The position numbers and the translations under genes were made by a program. Of a stretch of 43,861 nucleotides of DNA, positions 1 to 7,698 are shown in pieces. The notes beneath the pieces were generated by a model. The model saw nothing but the letters and a program-made list of their open reading frames with translations, was not told the DNA's origin and ran no database searches. The first letter of the stretch is position 1, and every line of letters starts with the position of its first letter. Source of the DNA: a virus; the IMG/VR virus record IMGVR_UViG_3300037166_000041, positions 1-43,861 of that record, one strand, 5' to 3'.

Positions 1-1251
1 CCACTCCTGCGCAAACACATCATTGACAATGTAACGTCCGGCGTCGGGACAGTGATCACGCTTCTTGACAACTTGCTCAGTGCCATTCTCACTTTTCTTC
101 TTATCCCATGCGTAGCTTTGAAACTCAACAGGCGAGTGCGGACACCGGACACGGTGGAACCGCAGCTTCTTCTGCGCCAGCACAGAGGCCACACGGCGAA
201 TGCCGTAAGTCATGACGTCATTGTCACAATCACCCACCCACATACCTCTGCGCACCAACTCAGCGCGAAAGCTAGCGGCCGAAGGATCGACGATTATCTT
301 TGGTTCGGCGGGGCAATTAGATTCCTTGATGAACTGCTCGAGGTCATCAGCCAGTTCAGAATCCGTTTTCTGCCGCATCTCCTTGATGGAATCCCAGTAA
401 TACTCATTGTCAATCCAAACGGTACGGTTGTCATCAATTCCGTCTAAGAAAACGGTAGGGTTGGTCGTTCCGTAATCCACACCTATAAGGTGCCCCGTGT
501 AACCAGTACCACCACCTGCGCTATACAACGATGGCGGCCGCGTGCGGTCATCATATAAGGTGCCATCGTTCCACGCTCCGGCGTAGACCGCACCAGACGC
601 CATTTTCCACTCGCCCAAAATCATACGGTCATAAAAAACTCCAGTATAGAGTTTCTTTTGATCAGCAACATATGACGGGTCTAAATTTGGGTTGTCCTCC
701 ATGGTGTAGGTGTCCCACCACAGAATTTTGCCATCGCGCAGTTTGACGTTGTCTAGGTAATCAGTCTTCAACCAGTGGAACGGGGAGTCAGCATTAGTGC
801 TGAAGTACAGCCGCGCACCGGGCGGTGAGAGCCTGGTTAAAAGCATTTGCCAATATGATTGCGGCATGAGCACAGCTTCGTCGCATACCGCTGCGCCGAT
901 CGTAGCACCGCGTAGGTACTTCTCAGAGCCTTCGTCCTTCGCACCGTAGACTAACCAATCAGTATTAAAGAGCCGCAGTTCCCCAGACTGACTGTTGTAG
1001 TGGTATGAGTTTTTACCGACAAGATCGAAGAGGTCAGTAAGCACATTCGTTTTGATACTAGACTTACTGACGCCGGTGATAAGCCTGCGCCCTTGCACCG
1101 GATAGTCACACAAATACATAATCTTGCTATGAAGGCCCCAAGTTTTTCCGGACCTAACTGAACCCACAAGACCGTTGATCTTGGCATCCAGCTCCGGCGG
1201 GCGCATCGCAAAGCGTTCCATACGCGGACCGTAGTTCAACCTAGGAGGCAT
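1..1251 (-). CDS. terL: Terminase large subunit, N-terminal 417 residues (partial)
   Basis: ATPase-nuclease motor that packages DNA into the prohead. The frame is open to the left edge of the window, so the C-terminus is missing. Reading leftwards from ATG 1251: Walker A GSVRSGKT at about residues 30-37, Walker B ending VCDE at about 122-125, then an RNase H-like nuclease domain beginning GVDYGTTNPT near 257-266 with a second acidic segment IVDPSA near 320. This order fits the Terminase_3/Terminase_6 families. The start codon overlaps the end of TerS by 11 bases, so the two are translationally coupled. The call is firm; the exact subfamily is not. Confidence 0.93.
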   Translation of the reverse strand, partial: MPPRLNYGPRMERFAMRPPELDAKINGLVGSVRSGKTWGLHSKIMYLCDYPVQGRRLITGVSKSSIKTNVLTDLFDLVGKNSYHYNSQSGELRLFNTDWLVYGAKDEGSEKYLRGATIGAAVCDEAVLMPQSYWQMLLTRLSPPGARLYFSTNADSPFHWLKTDYLDNVKLRDGKILWWDTYTMEDNPNLDPSYVADQKKLYTGVFYDRMILGEWKMASGAVYAGAWNDGTLYDDRTRPPSLYSAGGGTGYTGHLIGVDYGTTNPTVFLDGIDDNRTVWIDNEYYWDSIKEMRQKTDSELADDLEQFIKESNCPAEPKIIVDPSAASFRAELVRRGMWVGDCDNDVMTYGIRRVASVLAQKKLRFHRVRCPHSPVEFQSYAWDKKKSENGTEQVVKKRDHCPDAGRYIVNDVFAQEW

Positions 1252-1963
1252 TCTCAATCTCCTGGCTACGGCTACGGAACTGAGCAAGCAGCTCTTGGAG
1301 CGCATCATTACCACTATCAGGGTCTACCGGCTGCACGCCGTACTTCTTGGGCGACTCACGCGCCAGCAACCACTTCTGTGTTTCTACCGCGAGGCGTGCA
1401 CGATCGACGTTATCAAACTCTCGGGTCTCAGTAGTGTCACCGTCGCGGCCACCTGTACGCTTCACAGTGATAGTGCCAATCAAAGGCAGCTGACTGGCGT
1501 GAACTATTTGAGCAGCTCTGATGTCACACCATAAAGACCGCGCGCGAGCGTAAGCTTTGTCAAACTCAGGGTGATCGTGGAGCCACTCATAGAAGCTCCA
1601 AACCGTCGGTAACGTTGGATCTGCATTCAACCGCAGCAAATCCATAGTAGGATCTGTCGCAAACATAATGCAAATCTTCTTACCAATCTCGGGGTCGTAC
1701 GCAACGGGCTTTGGCGTAGCGCCGTGAATTACAATAGCGCCCTTGCCGCCCTTTGTCTTCTGCAGCACTGGCTTCTTTGCTTTATGTGCATCAAACTCTT
1801 CAAGCTGAGCTTTACGATATGTAGCCTTATTGATTACACGCTTCGCCTTACGGGTAAGTTCACCGTTGCGCTTCCGCCCTTCAATGGGGGCGGCCTTTAC
1901 TATACTTATACTCTGGCGCTTCCGCTCAGCTGGCGTCGGCGCGCCTCGCTTCACGGTGGCCAT
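1241..1963 (-). CDS. terS: Terminase small subunit
   Basis: DNA-recognition subunit that works with TerL at packaging initiation. 240 residues with a very basic N-terminal third (about 1-85), then a helical segment that includes WSFYEWLHDHPEFDKAYARA (about 121-140). Near the C-terminus comes the D-R-A-R-L-x-V-E-T-Q-K-W pattern followed by SPKKYG, typical of Sf6-like small terminases. The ATG at 1963 has an AAGGAG ribosome binding site. It lies directly upstream of terL and overlaps it. The basic N-terminal extension is longer than I would expect for the core family and could be a DNA-binding tail. Confidence 0.85.
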   Translation of the reverse strand: MATVKRGAPTPAERKRQSISIVKAAPIEGRKRNGELTRKAKRVINKATYRKAQLEEFDAHKAKKPVLQKTKGGKGAIVIHGATPKPVAYDPEIGKKICIMFATDPTMDLLRLNADPTLPTVWSFYEWLHDHPEFDKAYARARSLWCDIRAAQIVHASQLPLIGTITVKRTGGRDGDTTETREFDNVDRARLAVETQKWLLARESPKKYGVQPVDPDSGNDALQELLAQFRSRSQEIENAS

Positions 1964-2030
1964 GTTGATGTTCTCCTTTGTGATGCAGTAGCGGTCTTGC
2001 CTCGTACCGCCATGACGGCCCGACGCGATA

Positions 2031-2036
2031 ATTATA
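2031..2036 (-). promoter_or_regulatory. Candidate -10 element for terS-terL
   Basis: Minus-strand TATAAT (context TTATAATTATC) lies about 67 bases upstream of the TerS start. No TTGACA-like -35 is found at 16-18 bases. This matches the -10-only look of the TTATAATAGA elements elsewhere in the window. A small dyad (CGATT TGAG AATCG on the minus strand) sits just upstream. Prediction by eye only. Confidence 0.4.
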
Positions 2037-2091
2037 ATTGACGATTCTCAAATCGCCTGGGTCGCGCTCTTCTCGCCGTTCCCTGAACACA

Positions 2092-2126
2092 AATGAAAAG
2101 GCACCGCCAAGTTAATGGAGGTGCCT
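2092..2126 (-). terminator. Rho-independent terminator after tRNA-Pro
   Basis: On the minus strand the stem AGGCACC/GGTGCCT (2120-2126 with 2099-2105, 14-base loop) is followed by TTTTCATTTG. It sits 10 bases beyond the tRNA 3' end, so it would end the gene-tRNA transcript and separate it from terS. Confidence 0.75.
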
Positions 2127-2136
2127 CTTATAAACT

Positions 2137-2213
2137 TGGTCGGAGTAGATGGATTTGAACCACCGACGTCTCGGTCCCAGGCCGAGTGCGCTACCAGACT
2201 GCGCCATACTCCG
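2137..2213 (-). tRNA. tRNA-Pro (UGG anticodon), CCA encoded
   Basis: All four arms pair by eye: acceptor CGGAGTA/TACTCCG (7 of 7), D-stem GCGC/GCGC, anticodon stem CTCGG/CCGAG, T-stem GGTGG/CCATC with loop TTCAAAT. The anticodon loop is CCTGGGA, giving anticodon TGG (proline). Discriminator A and a genomic CCA follow. Position 33 is C, where almost all tRNAs have U. It starts 2 bases after the stop of the upstream gene and ends before a terminator, so it probably matures from a two-gene transcript. Confidence 0.93.
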
Positions 2214-2215
2214 AA

Positions 2216-2515
2216 TTAACTACTTCGTGCTAATCCCCACGTCCGCATACCCATCAACCTAGAGCCATCACTGCTTCCAGCGGGTACTGGCTGCCACATC
2301 CGCCCAACGACTATAGGCACAATCATGCTAACCTTGCCGGCATCCTTCATCATCGTATCAGCGCCGCCTACGTAGCGGTGTGTCTCCGCGGCGATCATCT
2401 CCGCAGCTTCACTGGCTTTTATATGATGGTGGCATTTACGACAAGACGGCCACACTGACCAATTCTCGAACCGCGCGGCCTCTTCTACGGATAGGACGCA
2501 AATCTCTCGACTCAT
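2216..2515 (-). CDS. Small protein with CxxCHHH motif, unknown function
   Basis: 99 residues, not assigned to a family. It contains PSCRKCHHHIKASEAAEM near residues 23-40, a possible metal-binding knuckle, and a C-terminal half rich in hydrophobic and Trp/Met residues (IVPIVVGRMWQPVP). It ends 2 bases before tRNA-Pro and is likely co-transcribed with it. The only nearby Shine-Dalgarno (GGAG) lies inside the 3' arm of a 12-base-pair inverted repeat at 2522-2572, so translation may be controlled by that hairpin. Confidence 0.6.
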   Translation of the reverse strand: MSREICVLSVEEAARFENWSVWPSCRKCHHHIKASEAAEMIAAETHRYVGGADTMMKDAGKVSMIVPIVVGRMWQPVPAGSSDGSRLMGMRTWGLARSS

Positions 2516-2521
2516 CTTAGG

Positions 2522-2572
2522 GAATACTCCGGCAAGGCGAGCCGTTGGTCTTCCGGCCAGGCCGGAGTATTC
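2522..2572 (-). promoter_or_regulatory. Leader hairpin that would mask the ribosome binding site
   Basis: Perfect 12-base inverted repeat GAATACTCCGGC (2522-2533) / GCCGGAGTATTC (2561-2572), 27 bases apart. In the minus-strand transcript the downstream arm holds the only GGAG before the ATG at 2515. Folding would therefore hide the start site. Confidence 0.5.
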
Positions 2573-2603
2573 AACGCGGGCCGCTCAACGCCGAGCATTG
2601 AAA

Positions 2604-2660
2604 GTGTTCACTATTGACCATCAAATGTGTGCACTATTGACCACACGCTTAATAGTACAC
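2604..2660. repeat. Direct and inverted 17-base repeats, candidate operator
   Basis: GTGTTCACTATTGACCA (2604-2620) recurs as GTGTGCACTATTGACCA (2627-2643), one base different, with a 23-base period. An inverted partial copy AATAGTACAC (2651-2660) follows. The cluster lies between the minus-strand small gene and the AT-rich divergent region, where a repressor or activator would control the leftward transcript. Confidence 0.5.
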
Positions 2661-2700
2661 CACCGCGGCCTCTAACGGAGGGAATTATTTGCGGCGGCGC

Positions 2701-3058
2701 GGCTTTGGTCATAAGCCCTTAAAAACAAACACTTATACGGTACTCATCCGGCAAATTGATACCGTATATTTCAGACCGTATATTCCATAAACCCTTTATT
2801 ATCTTATATATATACTCTCTAAATATACAGTAATACAGATAATACGGTAATATATTAACTCTACGAAGTGATATGCATTAACACCATTATTACTCAGCCT
2901 AAAACGTTCTCTCCGTAAGGTTTTACTCGACCCCATCCGTATCAGCTCCTGTATAATTTTGCTCACTTTCCTAACTCGTTTATTTTCAATACTTTACGAC
3001 AATGTTATATAATAAATTTACACGCTTTGTATGTAACCCGTATATGCCTGGAGGCTTA
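2701..3058. other. AT-rich divergent intergenic region; candidate replication origin
   Basis: No convincing gene lies between 2573 and 3058. The sequence is markedly AT-rich from about 2780 to 3040. It carries four copies of an 8-base motif: ATACGGTA at 2735-2742 and 2842-2849, inverted TACCGTAT at 2760-2767, and the 7-base ACCGTAT at 2775-2781. It precedes the primase-helicase gene and separates the two transcription directions. This fits an origin with iterons, but could equally be a multi-operator control region. Confidence 0.4.
2984..3013 (+). promoter_or_regulatory. Candidate rightward early promoter
   Basis: TTTCAA (2984-2989), 18-base spacer, TATAAT (3008-3013), about 45 bases before the ATG at 3059. 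The -35 is weak against the bacterial consensus but resembles those of the promoters at 34073 and 35979. A second TATAAT at 2952-2957 has no partner -35. Confidence 0.4.
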
Positions 3059-3532
3059 ATGGCTCGAATTACTCGTTGTATTACGTTGTCTTTGGACGCT
3101 GATCGGGCGGTCCGTCGTCTAGTGATAGCTGCGCGGACCGATCCGAACATCGTCAAGCAGCTCGGTTTGAATTTGCTTAAAGACGGGTTAAAGGTGCCGG
3201 ACGGTCGTCCGCGTAACCTGACTTCTTATGAAGTTGAGGTTCTGGCTAAGGTGCTTAGGCAGCCAAATCTCACCACGCAGCGCCAGGTTTTCAAGGCTAT
3301 GCATAACCAGCTTATTGACCCTGTACTGACTAGTGAAGCCATTAAGCTAGTCGGTGATTTTTATTGGTTAGCACCATGTGTAGGCGACGATGAAGACCGC
3401 CAGCGTCAAATTTTTATTAGTGCCAGCCGTGTAGTGGAAGCTTTGATTATGAAAGCGTCAGGAGACATAAAAATTGAAAGCGGAAAAACCGGTCGCGCCT
3501 CAGCAAGCCATGCTGAGCAAGCTAGCCACTAG
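3059..3532 (+). CDS. Hypothetical protein upstream of primase-helicase
   Basis: 157 residues, basic in the first half, no family recognised. ATG 3059 is chosen because GGAGG lies 4 bases upstream; in-frame codons further upstream (3002, 3044) have no such site. The segment SYEVEVLAKVLRQPNL suggests a helical, possibly DNA-binding fold. The 3' end overlaps the primase-helicase gene by 59 bases in another frame, so the two are probably coupled. First gene of the rightward module, plausibly a replication accessory; that role is inferred from position only. Confidence 0.7.
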   Translation: MARITRCITLSLDADRAVRRLVIAARTDPNIVKQLGLNLLKDGLKVPDGRPRNLTSYEVEVLAKVLRQPNLTTQRQVFKAMHNQLIDPVLTSEAIKLVGDFYWLAPCVGDDEDRQRQIFISASRVVEALIMKASGDIKIESGKTGRASASHAEQASH

Positions 3533-5588
3533 TCTTTTGACGGCAAAGCATGCGCGACTGATGCAATTGCGCGCTTGTACTGAAGCAGACGTCAAGCAGC
3601 TTAATGTTCAACCACAGTGGGAAGGATTCAAAATACCGTACTTTGATCTTGATGGGCGCCTTCGTCAAGATGGGTTCTTTCGATTTCGCTTTACCGTAGA
3701 CCATCCAAGCAGAGGTTGGGGTTCGACAGCGGTTACTGAGAAGCCGCGACGTTACGCCCAACCCCTTAATAGCGGATGTGCAGTTTATTTCCCGCCGACA
3801 ATTATCGGCTGCACTTGGCGCGCAGTTGCTAATGACCCGGCTATACCGGTGGTTATCACAGAAGGAGAGTTGAAGTCAGCCTGTGCCAGTTCACTAGGCG
3901 CACCTACGATGGGACTAGGTGGTGTAAATAACTGGCGCACCGCTACTATGGCGCGTAACGAACTACTGCCGGAGTTGGAAGAGTTTAAGTGGCATTTACG
4001 TACCGTTATCATTTTATTTGATAGCAACATTAACCGTAATCCAAATGTCGCATGCGCTGCCAGCATGCTTGCCAGTGTATTGACTATGCGTGGCGCGATA
4101 GTAAAGTTAACCCACCCGCCGGTCGATACTGAAGACACTGACAAGCACGGTTTGGGTGTTGACGATTGGCTATACCAGCTGCCAAAGGATGTCAATAAGG
4201 CGGATGCTCTTACAAAGCTGCTTGCCGAAGCCCCCGACGTTGACGGCGCCGCCGCTTTGCACGCGGTGAATTTGGAATTGGCGCGGGTAGTCGCCAGTAA
4301 AGACTATGTGCGATTGGTTGATGGGCGCCGCATCACCAAACGCGAATTGGTGGAAGAGACGGAGTACGGCGGACGCACGTATAATGTGGACATGATTGTC
4401 AATAACCAGGTAGTCAAGAAAGCGGTCAATACAATAAAAACTTGGCTCACGTGGCGTTATTGCCACGAGCTTAAGTCTTATGTCTACCGCCCCGGCCACC
4501 CGCGTTTGACCACTGATGGCTGCTATAATACGTGGAAAGGATGGGGCATAGAACCGCAGCCGGGCGATGTCACGCCGTTCCTTGAACTGCTTGATCATTT
4601 ATTGGGTAATGCTACGCCATCAGAGCGGCGCTGGTTCTTGCAGTGGTTAGCGGCGCCTCTGCAAGAACCCGGTCTAAAAATGCGCAATGGTGTGGTGCTG
4701 TGGGGTGGGGTGACCGGCACTGGCAAGACACTGGTCGGGCAGACGATGCGGCGTATTTATGGCGATAACTGGGGCGTATTAGAAACGAAGCACTTCCACA
4801 GCAACTTTAACAGTTATGTCGTTGGCAAGCAATTTATCTTGGGTGATGAGATTTCAGTTACAGAGAAGCGGTCAGTTAGTGAGCGGTTGAAGAGCATGCT
4901 TACACAAGAGCAGGTGCTGGTGGAGGAAAAATATCAGATACCCTACGTCGTTGAAGATCACGCTAATTACTACTTCACTAGTAACTACCCAGATGCTTTT
5001 TACGTAGAAGAGGATGACCGTCGGTTTTTTATTCACGAAGTGACTGCGGCGCCGTTAATTACTACATGGCGTGATCGGTACTTTGCCTGGCTGGAACAGG
5101 GCGGAGCAGCCGCGCTCTTTGATCACCTGCTAAGGGTTTCACTTACTGGCTTTGATGCGTTTGAGCGGCCACCGTTGACGGCGGCCAAGGTCGACATGAT
5201 TCAAATAGGCGTTAGTGACGTACGCCGCTGGATTGAGGATGTCAAACTCGACCCTGCCACGGCGTTAGGTCGCCCCAAGGAGGAGCCGGCCTGTTACCTT
5301 ACAACAGTGGGTCGGCTGGTTTCTAAGTATCGTGCTGAGACCGACCGGCCTATGGACGCGGCATGGATGGGTAAGGAACTCGCAAAGGCAGGAATCCGCA
5401 AGGCTGCGAAGGGTGCTCCTAATGTCATCGTGGATGGCCGTAAGACGCGTGTTCACATTATAGGCGCGTCGCCTGAGTGGGTCGCTTTGCTGCAAGCGAT
5501 GAGTGTTAAGGAGATTGAGATTTTGATGGCGGGCGCGCCACCGGTGCCGCCGCGGAAGTTTGAAGAGCAAAGGGCACGAGTGAACTAG
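3474..5588 (+). CDS. Primase-helicase: DUF3854/Toprim-like plus SF3-type (DUF5906) ATPase
   Basis: 704 residues. The N-terminal part (about 30-250) looks like a DUF3854 toprim-related domain: VVITEGELKSA near 125, an acidic strand ending LFDSN near 180, then GVDDWL. The C-terminal part is a D5/DUF5906-like helicase: Walker A GVTGTGKT near 413, Walker B ILGDEI near 455, FTSN sensor near 500 and DDRRFF arginine finger near 515. It should prime and unwind DNA at the phage fork with the polymerase at 23.4 kb. Start TTG 3474 has GGAG 9 bases upstream; the first in-frame ATG (3510) has no ribosome binding site. Confidence 0.88.
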   Translation: MKAEKPVAPQQAMLSKLATSLLTAKHARLMQLRACTEADVKQLNVQPQWEGFKIPYFDLDGRLRQDGFFRFRFTVDHPSRGWGSTAVTEKPRRYAQPLNSGCAVYFPPTIIGCTWRAVANDPAIPVVITEGELKSACASSLGAPTMGLGGVNNWRTATMARNELLPELEEFKWHLRTVIILFDSNINRNPNVACAASMLASVLTMRGAIVKLTHPPVDTEDTDKHGLGVDDWLYQLPKDVNKADALTKLLAEAPDVDGAAALHAVNLELARVVASKDYVRLVDGRRITKRELVEETEYGGRTYNVDMIVNNQVVKKAVNTIKTWLTWRYCHELKSYVYRPGHPRLTTDGCYNTWKGWGIEPQPGDVTPFLELLDHLLGNATPSERRWFLQWLAAPLQEPGLKMRNGVVLWGGVTGTGKTLVGQTMRRIYGDNWGVLETKHFHSNFNSYVVGKQFILGDEISVTEKRSVSERLKSMLTQEQVLVEEKYQIPYVVEDHANYYFTSNYPDAFYVEEDDRRFFIHEVTAAPLITTWRDRYFAWLEQGGAAALFDHLLRVSLTGFDAFERPPLTAAKVDMIQIGVSDVRRWIEDVKLDPATALGRPKEEPACYLTTVGRLVSKYRAETDRPMDAAWMGKELAKAGIRKAAKGAPNVIVDGRKTRVHIIGASPEWVALLQAMSVKEIEILMAGAPPVPPRKFEEQRARVN

Positions 5589-5605
5589 GTACAAAGGAGA
5601 GAACC

Positions 5606-5794
5606 ATGGGAGATGTAAAAGCAATAACAAAGGATGCACAGCTTTCAACCCCGTCACATGATGAGATCATGCTGGCCATAATTGCACAGCGATTCGGTTT
5701 CGCGGCGAACCCAAAAGACTTGCTACGTAAGTGGGTGAAGTACTTAGAAGATAAGAAGTACGCCAAAGCATCTGTAACAAATGTCGAGTCATGA
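5606..5794 (+). CDS. Small hypothetical protein
   Basis: 62 residues with an AAGGAG site 8 bases before the ATG. A helical C-terminal half (DLLRKWVKYLEDKKYAKA) is visible; nothing else is recognised. It directly follows the primase-helicase gene. Confidence 0.65.
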   Translation: MGDVKAITKDAQLSTPSHDEIMLAIIAQRFGFAANPKDLLRKWVKYLEDKKYAKASVTNVES

Positions 5795-5834
5795 CTGTGC
5801 GCGTACCTCTTCTCGCGCTCAAGGTGTTAACATC

Positions 5835-6176
5835 ATGAAACTCGTCAACAAGCGCATCACCCACTACACCCACTACATCGGCCGCGGCAGTCCGTTCGGC
5901 AACCCGTTCACCCACCTGCCGTTGGGCTGTACCAAAGCGCTCGTCCAAGTTCCTACTATCGAGGATGTAGTGGACTGCTTCGATATGTGGGTACACGGTT
6001 CTACTAAGTGGGACGTTACTATCTCGCCCACTATGCGAACAATCCTTCTCACTGCCATCAGCAGCCTGCCGGAGGATGCGGTGCTGGGATGCTTCGGCTG
6101 CCAACCGCGGTGTCACGGCGACGTCATCATGACGCTATGGCGAGAGATGCATAAGAAAAGAGGAGCGAAGAAGTGA
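5835..6176 (+). CDS. DUF4326 domain protein
   Basis: 113 residues beginning MKLVNKRITHYTHYIGRGSP; the DUF4326 hallmarks are NKR, YIGRGSPFGNPF near 12-24 and LGCFGCQPRCHGDVI near the C-terminus. The family is common in phages and its function is unknown; the Cys/His pattern suggests a metal or nucleotide site. ATG 5835 (AAGGTG 8 bases upstream) is preferred over the ATG at 5781, because the domain begins right after it. Confidence 0.8.
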   Translation: MKLVNKRITHYTHYIGRGSPFGNPFTHLPLGCTKALVQVPTIEDVVDCFDMWVHGSTKWDVTISPTMRTILLTAISSLPEDAVLGCFGCQPRCHGDVIMTLWREMHKKRGAKK

Positions 6177-6418
6177 CCACTAAGTGCATTAGCGACCCAA
6201 TCATCAGCGCCGTGGGAAGTCAAGAAGAACCCATCATCACCATCAACGGCCGGACGCTAACCAACGCCCAGGCTATGACTGTGCGCGCGGCGATAGAGCA
6301 CTTTGCCTCATACTTGCAACCAAAGAGCGTACTGGGCGATGACACCCATGCGGTTCTCATGCGCAGTGGCTACCTAGCGCGCATCGCGGAACTACGTACT
6401 CTTATGGTGCGTAAGTGA
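6173..6418 (+). CDS. Conserved small phage protein
   Basis: 81 residues, start GTG 6173 with AGGAG 7 bases upstream and a 4-base overlap with the DUF4326 gene. The segment ITINGRTLTNAQAMTVRAAI resembles a short conserved protein I associate with many phages (beta strand, then a helix with TxxQAMTVR). Function unknown. Confidence 0.7.
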   Translation: MTTKCISDPIISAVGSQEEPIITINGRTLTNAQAMTVRAAIEHFASYLQPKSVLGDDTHAVLMRSGYLARIAELRTLMVRK

Positions 6419-6687
6419 ACCCGCCAACTGATCCAGTCATTAATGCTGCCACACCCATTCAAACTGGCCGGTGGCGCTCATTATCGGCCACCGACATTCT
6501 GGGCGACATCAACGTAGCACTGGAGGCATTGAGGGCATCCGTAGACGCAGAGTGGCTCCCGCAAGACTTTCTTATTCCGTATTCTACGTACCTGGCGCTT
6601 TGTATGCAGCACCCATTACTGCGCCTGCTGTTGCGTAGCCGCAAGACACGCCGGCCGGCGCAGTTCACTAGGAAACTAAGGAGCTAG
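6415..6687 (+). CDS. Hypothetical protein
   Basis: 90 residues, GTG start overlapping the previous stop by 4 bases. Basic C-terminus (LLLRSRKTRRPAQFTRKLRS). No family recognised; the operon position supports it being real. Confidence 0.55.
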   Translation: MNPPTDPVINAATPIQTGRWRSLSATDILGDINVALEALRASVDAEWLPQDFLIPYSTYLALCMQHPLLRLLLRSRKTRRPAQFTRKLRS

Positions 6688-6690
6688 GAG

Positions 6691-7062
6691 ATGAATCGTA
6701 GAACGTTTCTCGCGTCATTAGGAGCTGCTTTGGCTCTTCAAGCATTACCAAAACAACTTTTGGTTGCCCAAGCGCCGTTAGATACTAATGTCTACGCCAC
6801 TGTTGATCCACGCGCTGGGGTTATGTGGGAGCTGTTATACGAGATCGATCCGCAAATGCGGATTAGCATTAACTACAAAACACACAGCATTCACCTACAA
6901 ACCCGCCCATCAAAGGTCATGCTTGTTGAAGACGTTCTGTGGTGGCACATGCCGATCGGTGTCGCAGCTTTCATCAACGGCGCGCAAGTAAACTTTTTGC
7001 GTAAACACGTTGAAATGATGGATCACATGAATACTGCGTTGGCAAGCAGTAAAGGAGCATAA
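6691..7062 (+). CDS. Putative twin-arginine (Tat) exported protein
   Basis: 123 residues. The N-terminus MNRRTFLASLGAALALQALP has the full Tat layout: RRTFL motif at residues 3-7, a moderately hydrophobic Ala/Leu core at 8-20, and a likely cleavage region near AQA (26-28). There is no lipobox Cys. The remaining ~95 residues are not recognised. Tat export would place the folded protein outside the inner membrane. The gene sits between small cytoplasmic-type genes and the HD phosphohydrolase, an unusual place for an exported product. The AGGAG site 4 bases upstream (6685-6689) is short but adequate. Confidence 0.7.
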   Translation: MNRRTFLASLGAALALQALPKQLLVAQAPLDTNVYATVDPRAGVMWELLYEIDPQMRISINYKTHSIHLQTRPSKVMLVEDVLWWHMPIGVAAFINGAQVNFLRKHVEMMDHMNTALASSKGA

Positions 7063-7065
7063 TAA

Positions 7066-7698
7066 ATGACAGAGCAAGAACGCATTGACAAAGTAGCTAA
7101 TGCTATGGCCTACTTGCATGATACGGCTGTAGCTTACCTGCAATCGCCGTACTCTGATCTTTGCCTCACTGCCATCCAGCAATATGATCAGGGTTACGGC
7201 GGTAGTAAGCATCACCACAATTACATTGGAGGGCTGGCGGTTCATGTAGCAGACGTAGTACGAAGGTGCTTAGATCTTAGCGGTACGGACAGAGCGCCTC
7301 AGCTCTACCCAACTGCTAACGTCGATCTTACTGTTCTTCTTACCTCGGCTTATTGGCATGATTATGGCGAGCTGGCGGAATACGCGTGGAAAGAAACACC
7401 GGGGCCATTCAGTGAACTATTTGGATCCAAATCAGATGGTTACGTCGCTACTACGCCCTACGCCAAGTTGTGCGGCCACGTGGTTGGCTCTGCATATGAG
7501 TTTCTTGAGGTTGTGCGAGGCGCAGACCTTGCCGAAGCAGACCACCAAGCCACTGTCGATGCCATCGTCCACTGCATGCTCGCCCACCACGGCCGCAAGG
7601 AGTGGGGTAGCCCAGTGGAACCGGCCACCAACGAGGCGTGGATTCTTCACGCAGCTGATATGATGTCGTCTAGGGAAGGGGCCCTTAACGGATTATAA
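7066..7698 (+). CDS. HD-domain phosphohydrolase
   Basis: 210 residues. The metal-binding HD fold is visible: a His-rich stretch KHHHNYIGGLAVH near 48-60, the HD pair in WHDYGEL at 97-103, GHVVGSAYEF near 138-147, AHHGRKEWGSPVEP near 173-186 and a final HAADMMS. This arrangement resembles the YhaM/3'-5' exonuclease-associated HD branch rather than dNTPases. The substrate could be a nucleotide, cyclic nucleotide or phosphoester. The last codons and TAA stop lie inside a TTATAATAG promoter element. Confidence 0.82.
   Translation: MTEQERIDKVANAMAYLHDTAVAYLQSPYSDLCLTAIQQYDQGYGGSKHHHNYIGGLAVHVADVVRRCLDLSGTDRAPQLYPTANVDLTVLLTSAYWHDYGELAEYAWKETPGPFSELFGSKSDGYVATTPYAKLCGHVVGSAYEFLEVVRGADLAEADHQATVDAIVHCMLAHHGRKEWGSPVEPATNEAWILHAADMMSSREGALNGL

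Noticed and set aside
951-1211. 86-codon minus-strand frame across the terminase region
   Set aside because: It is an alternative frame of TerL, whose own frame (start 1251, Walker A GSVRSGKT) runs unbroken through it to the window edge.
4524-4529. TGCTATAAT extended -10 inside the primase-helicase gene
   Set aside because: The only -35-like hexamer (TTGACC) is 12 bases away, too close, and no gene boundary follows.
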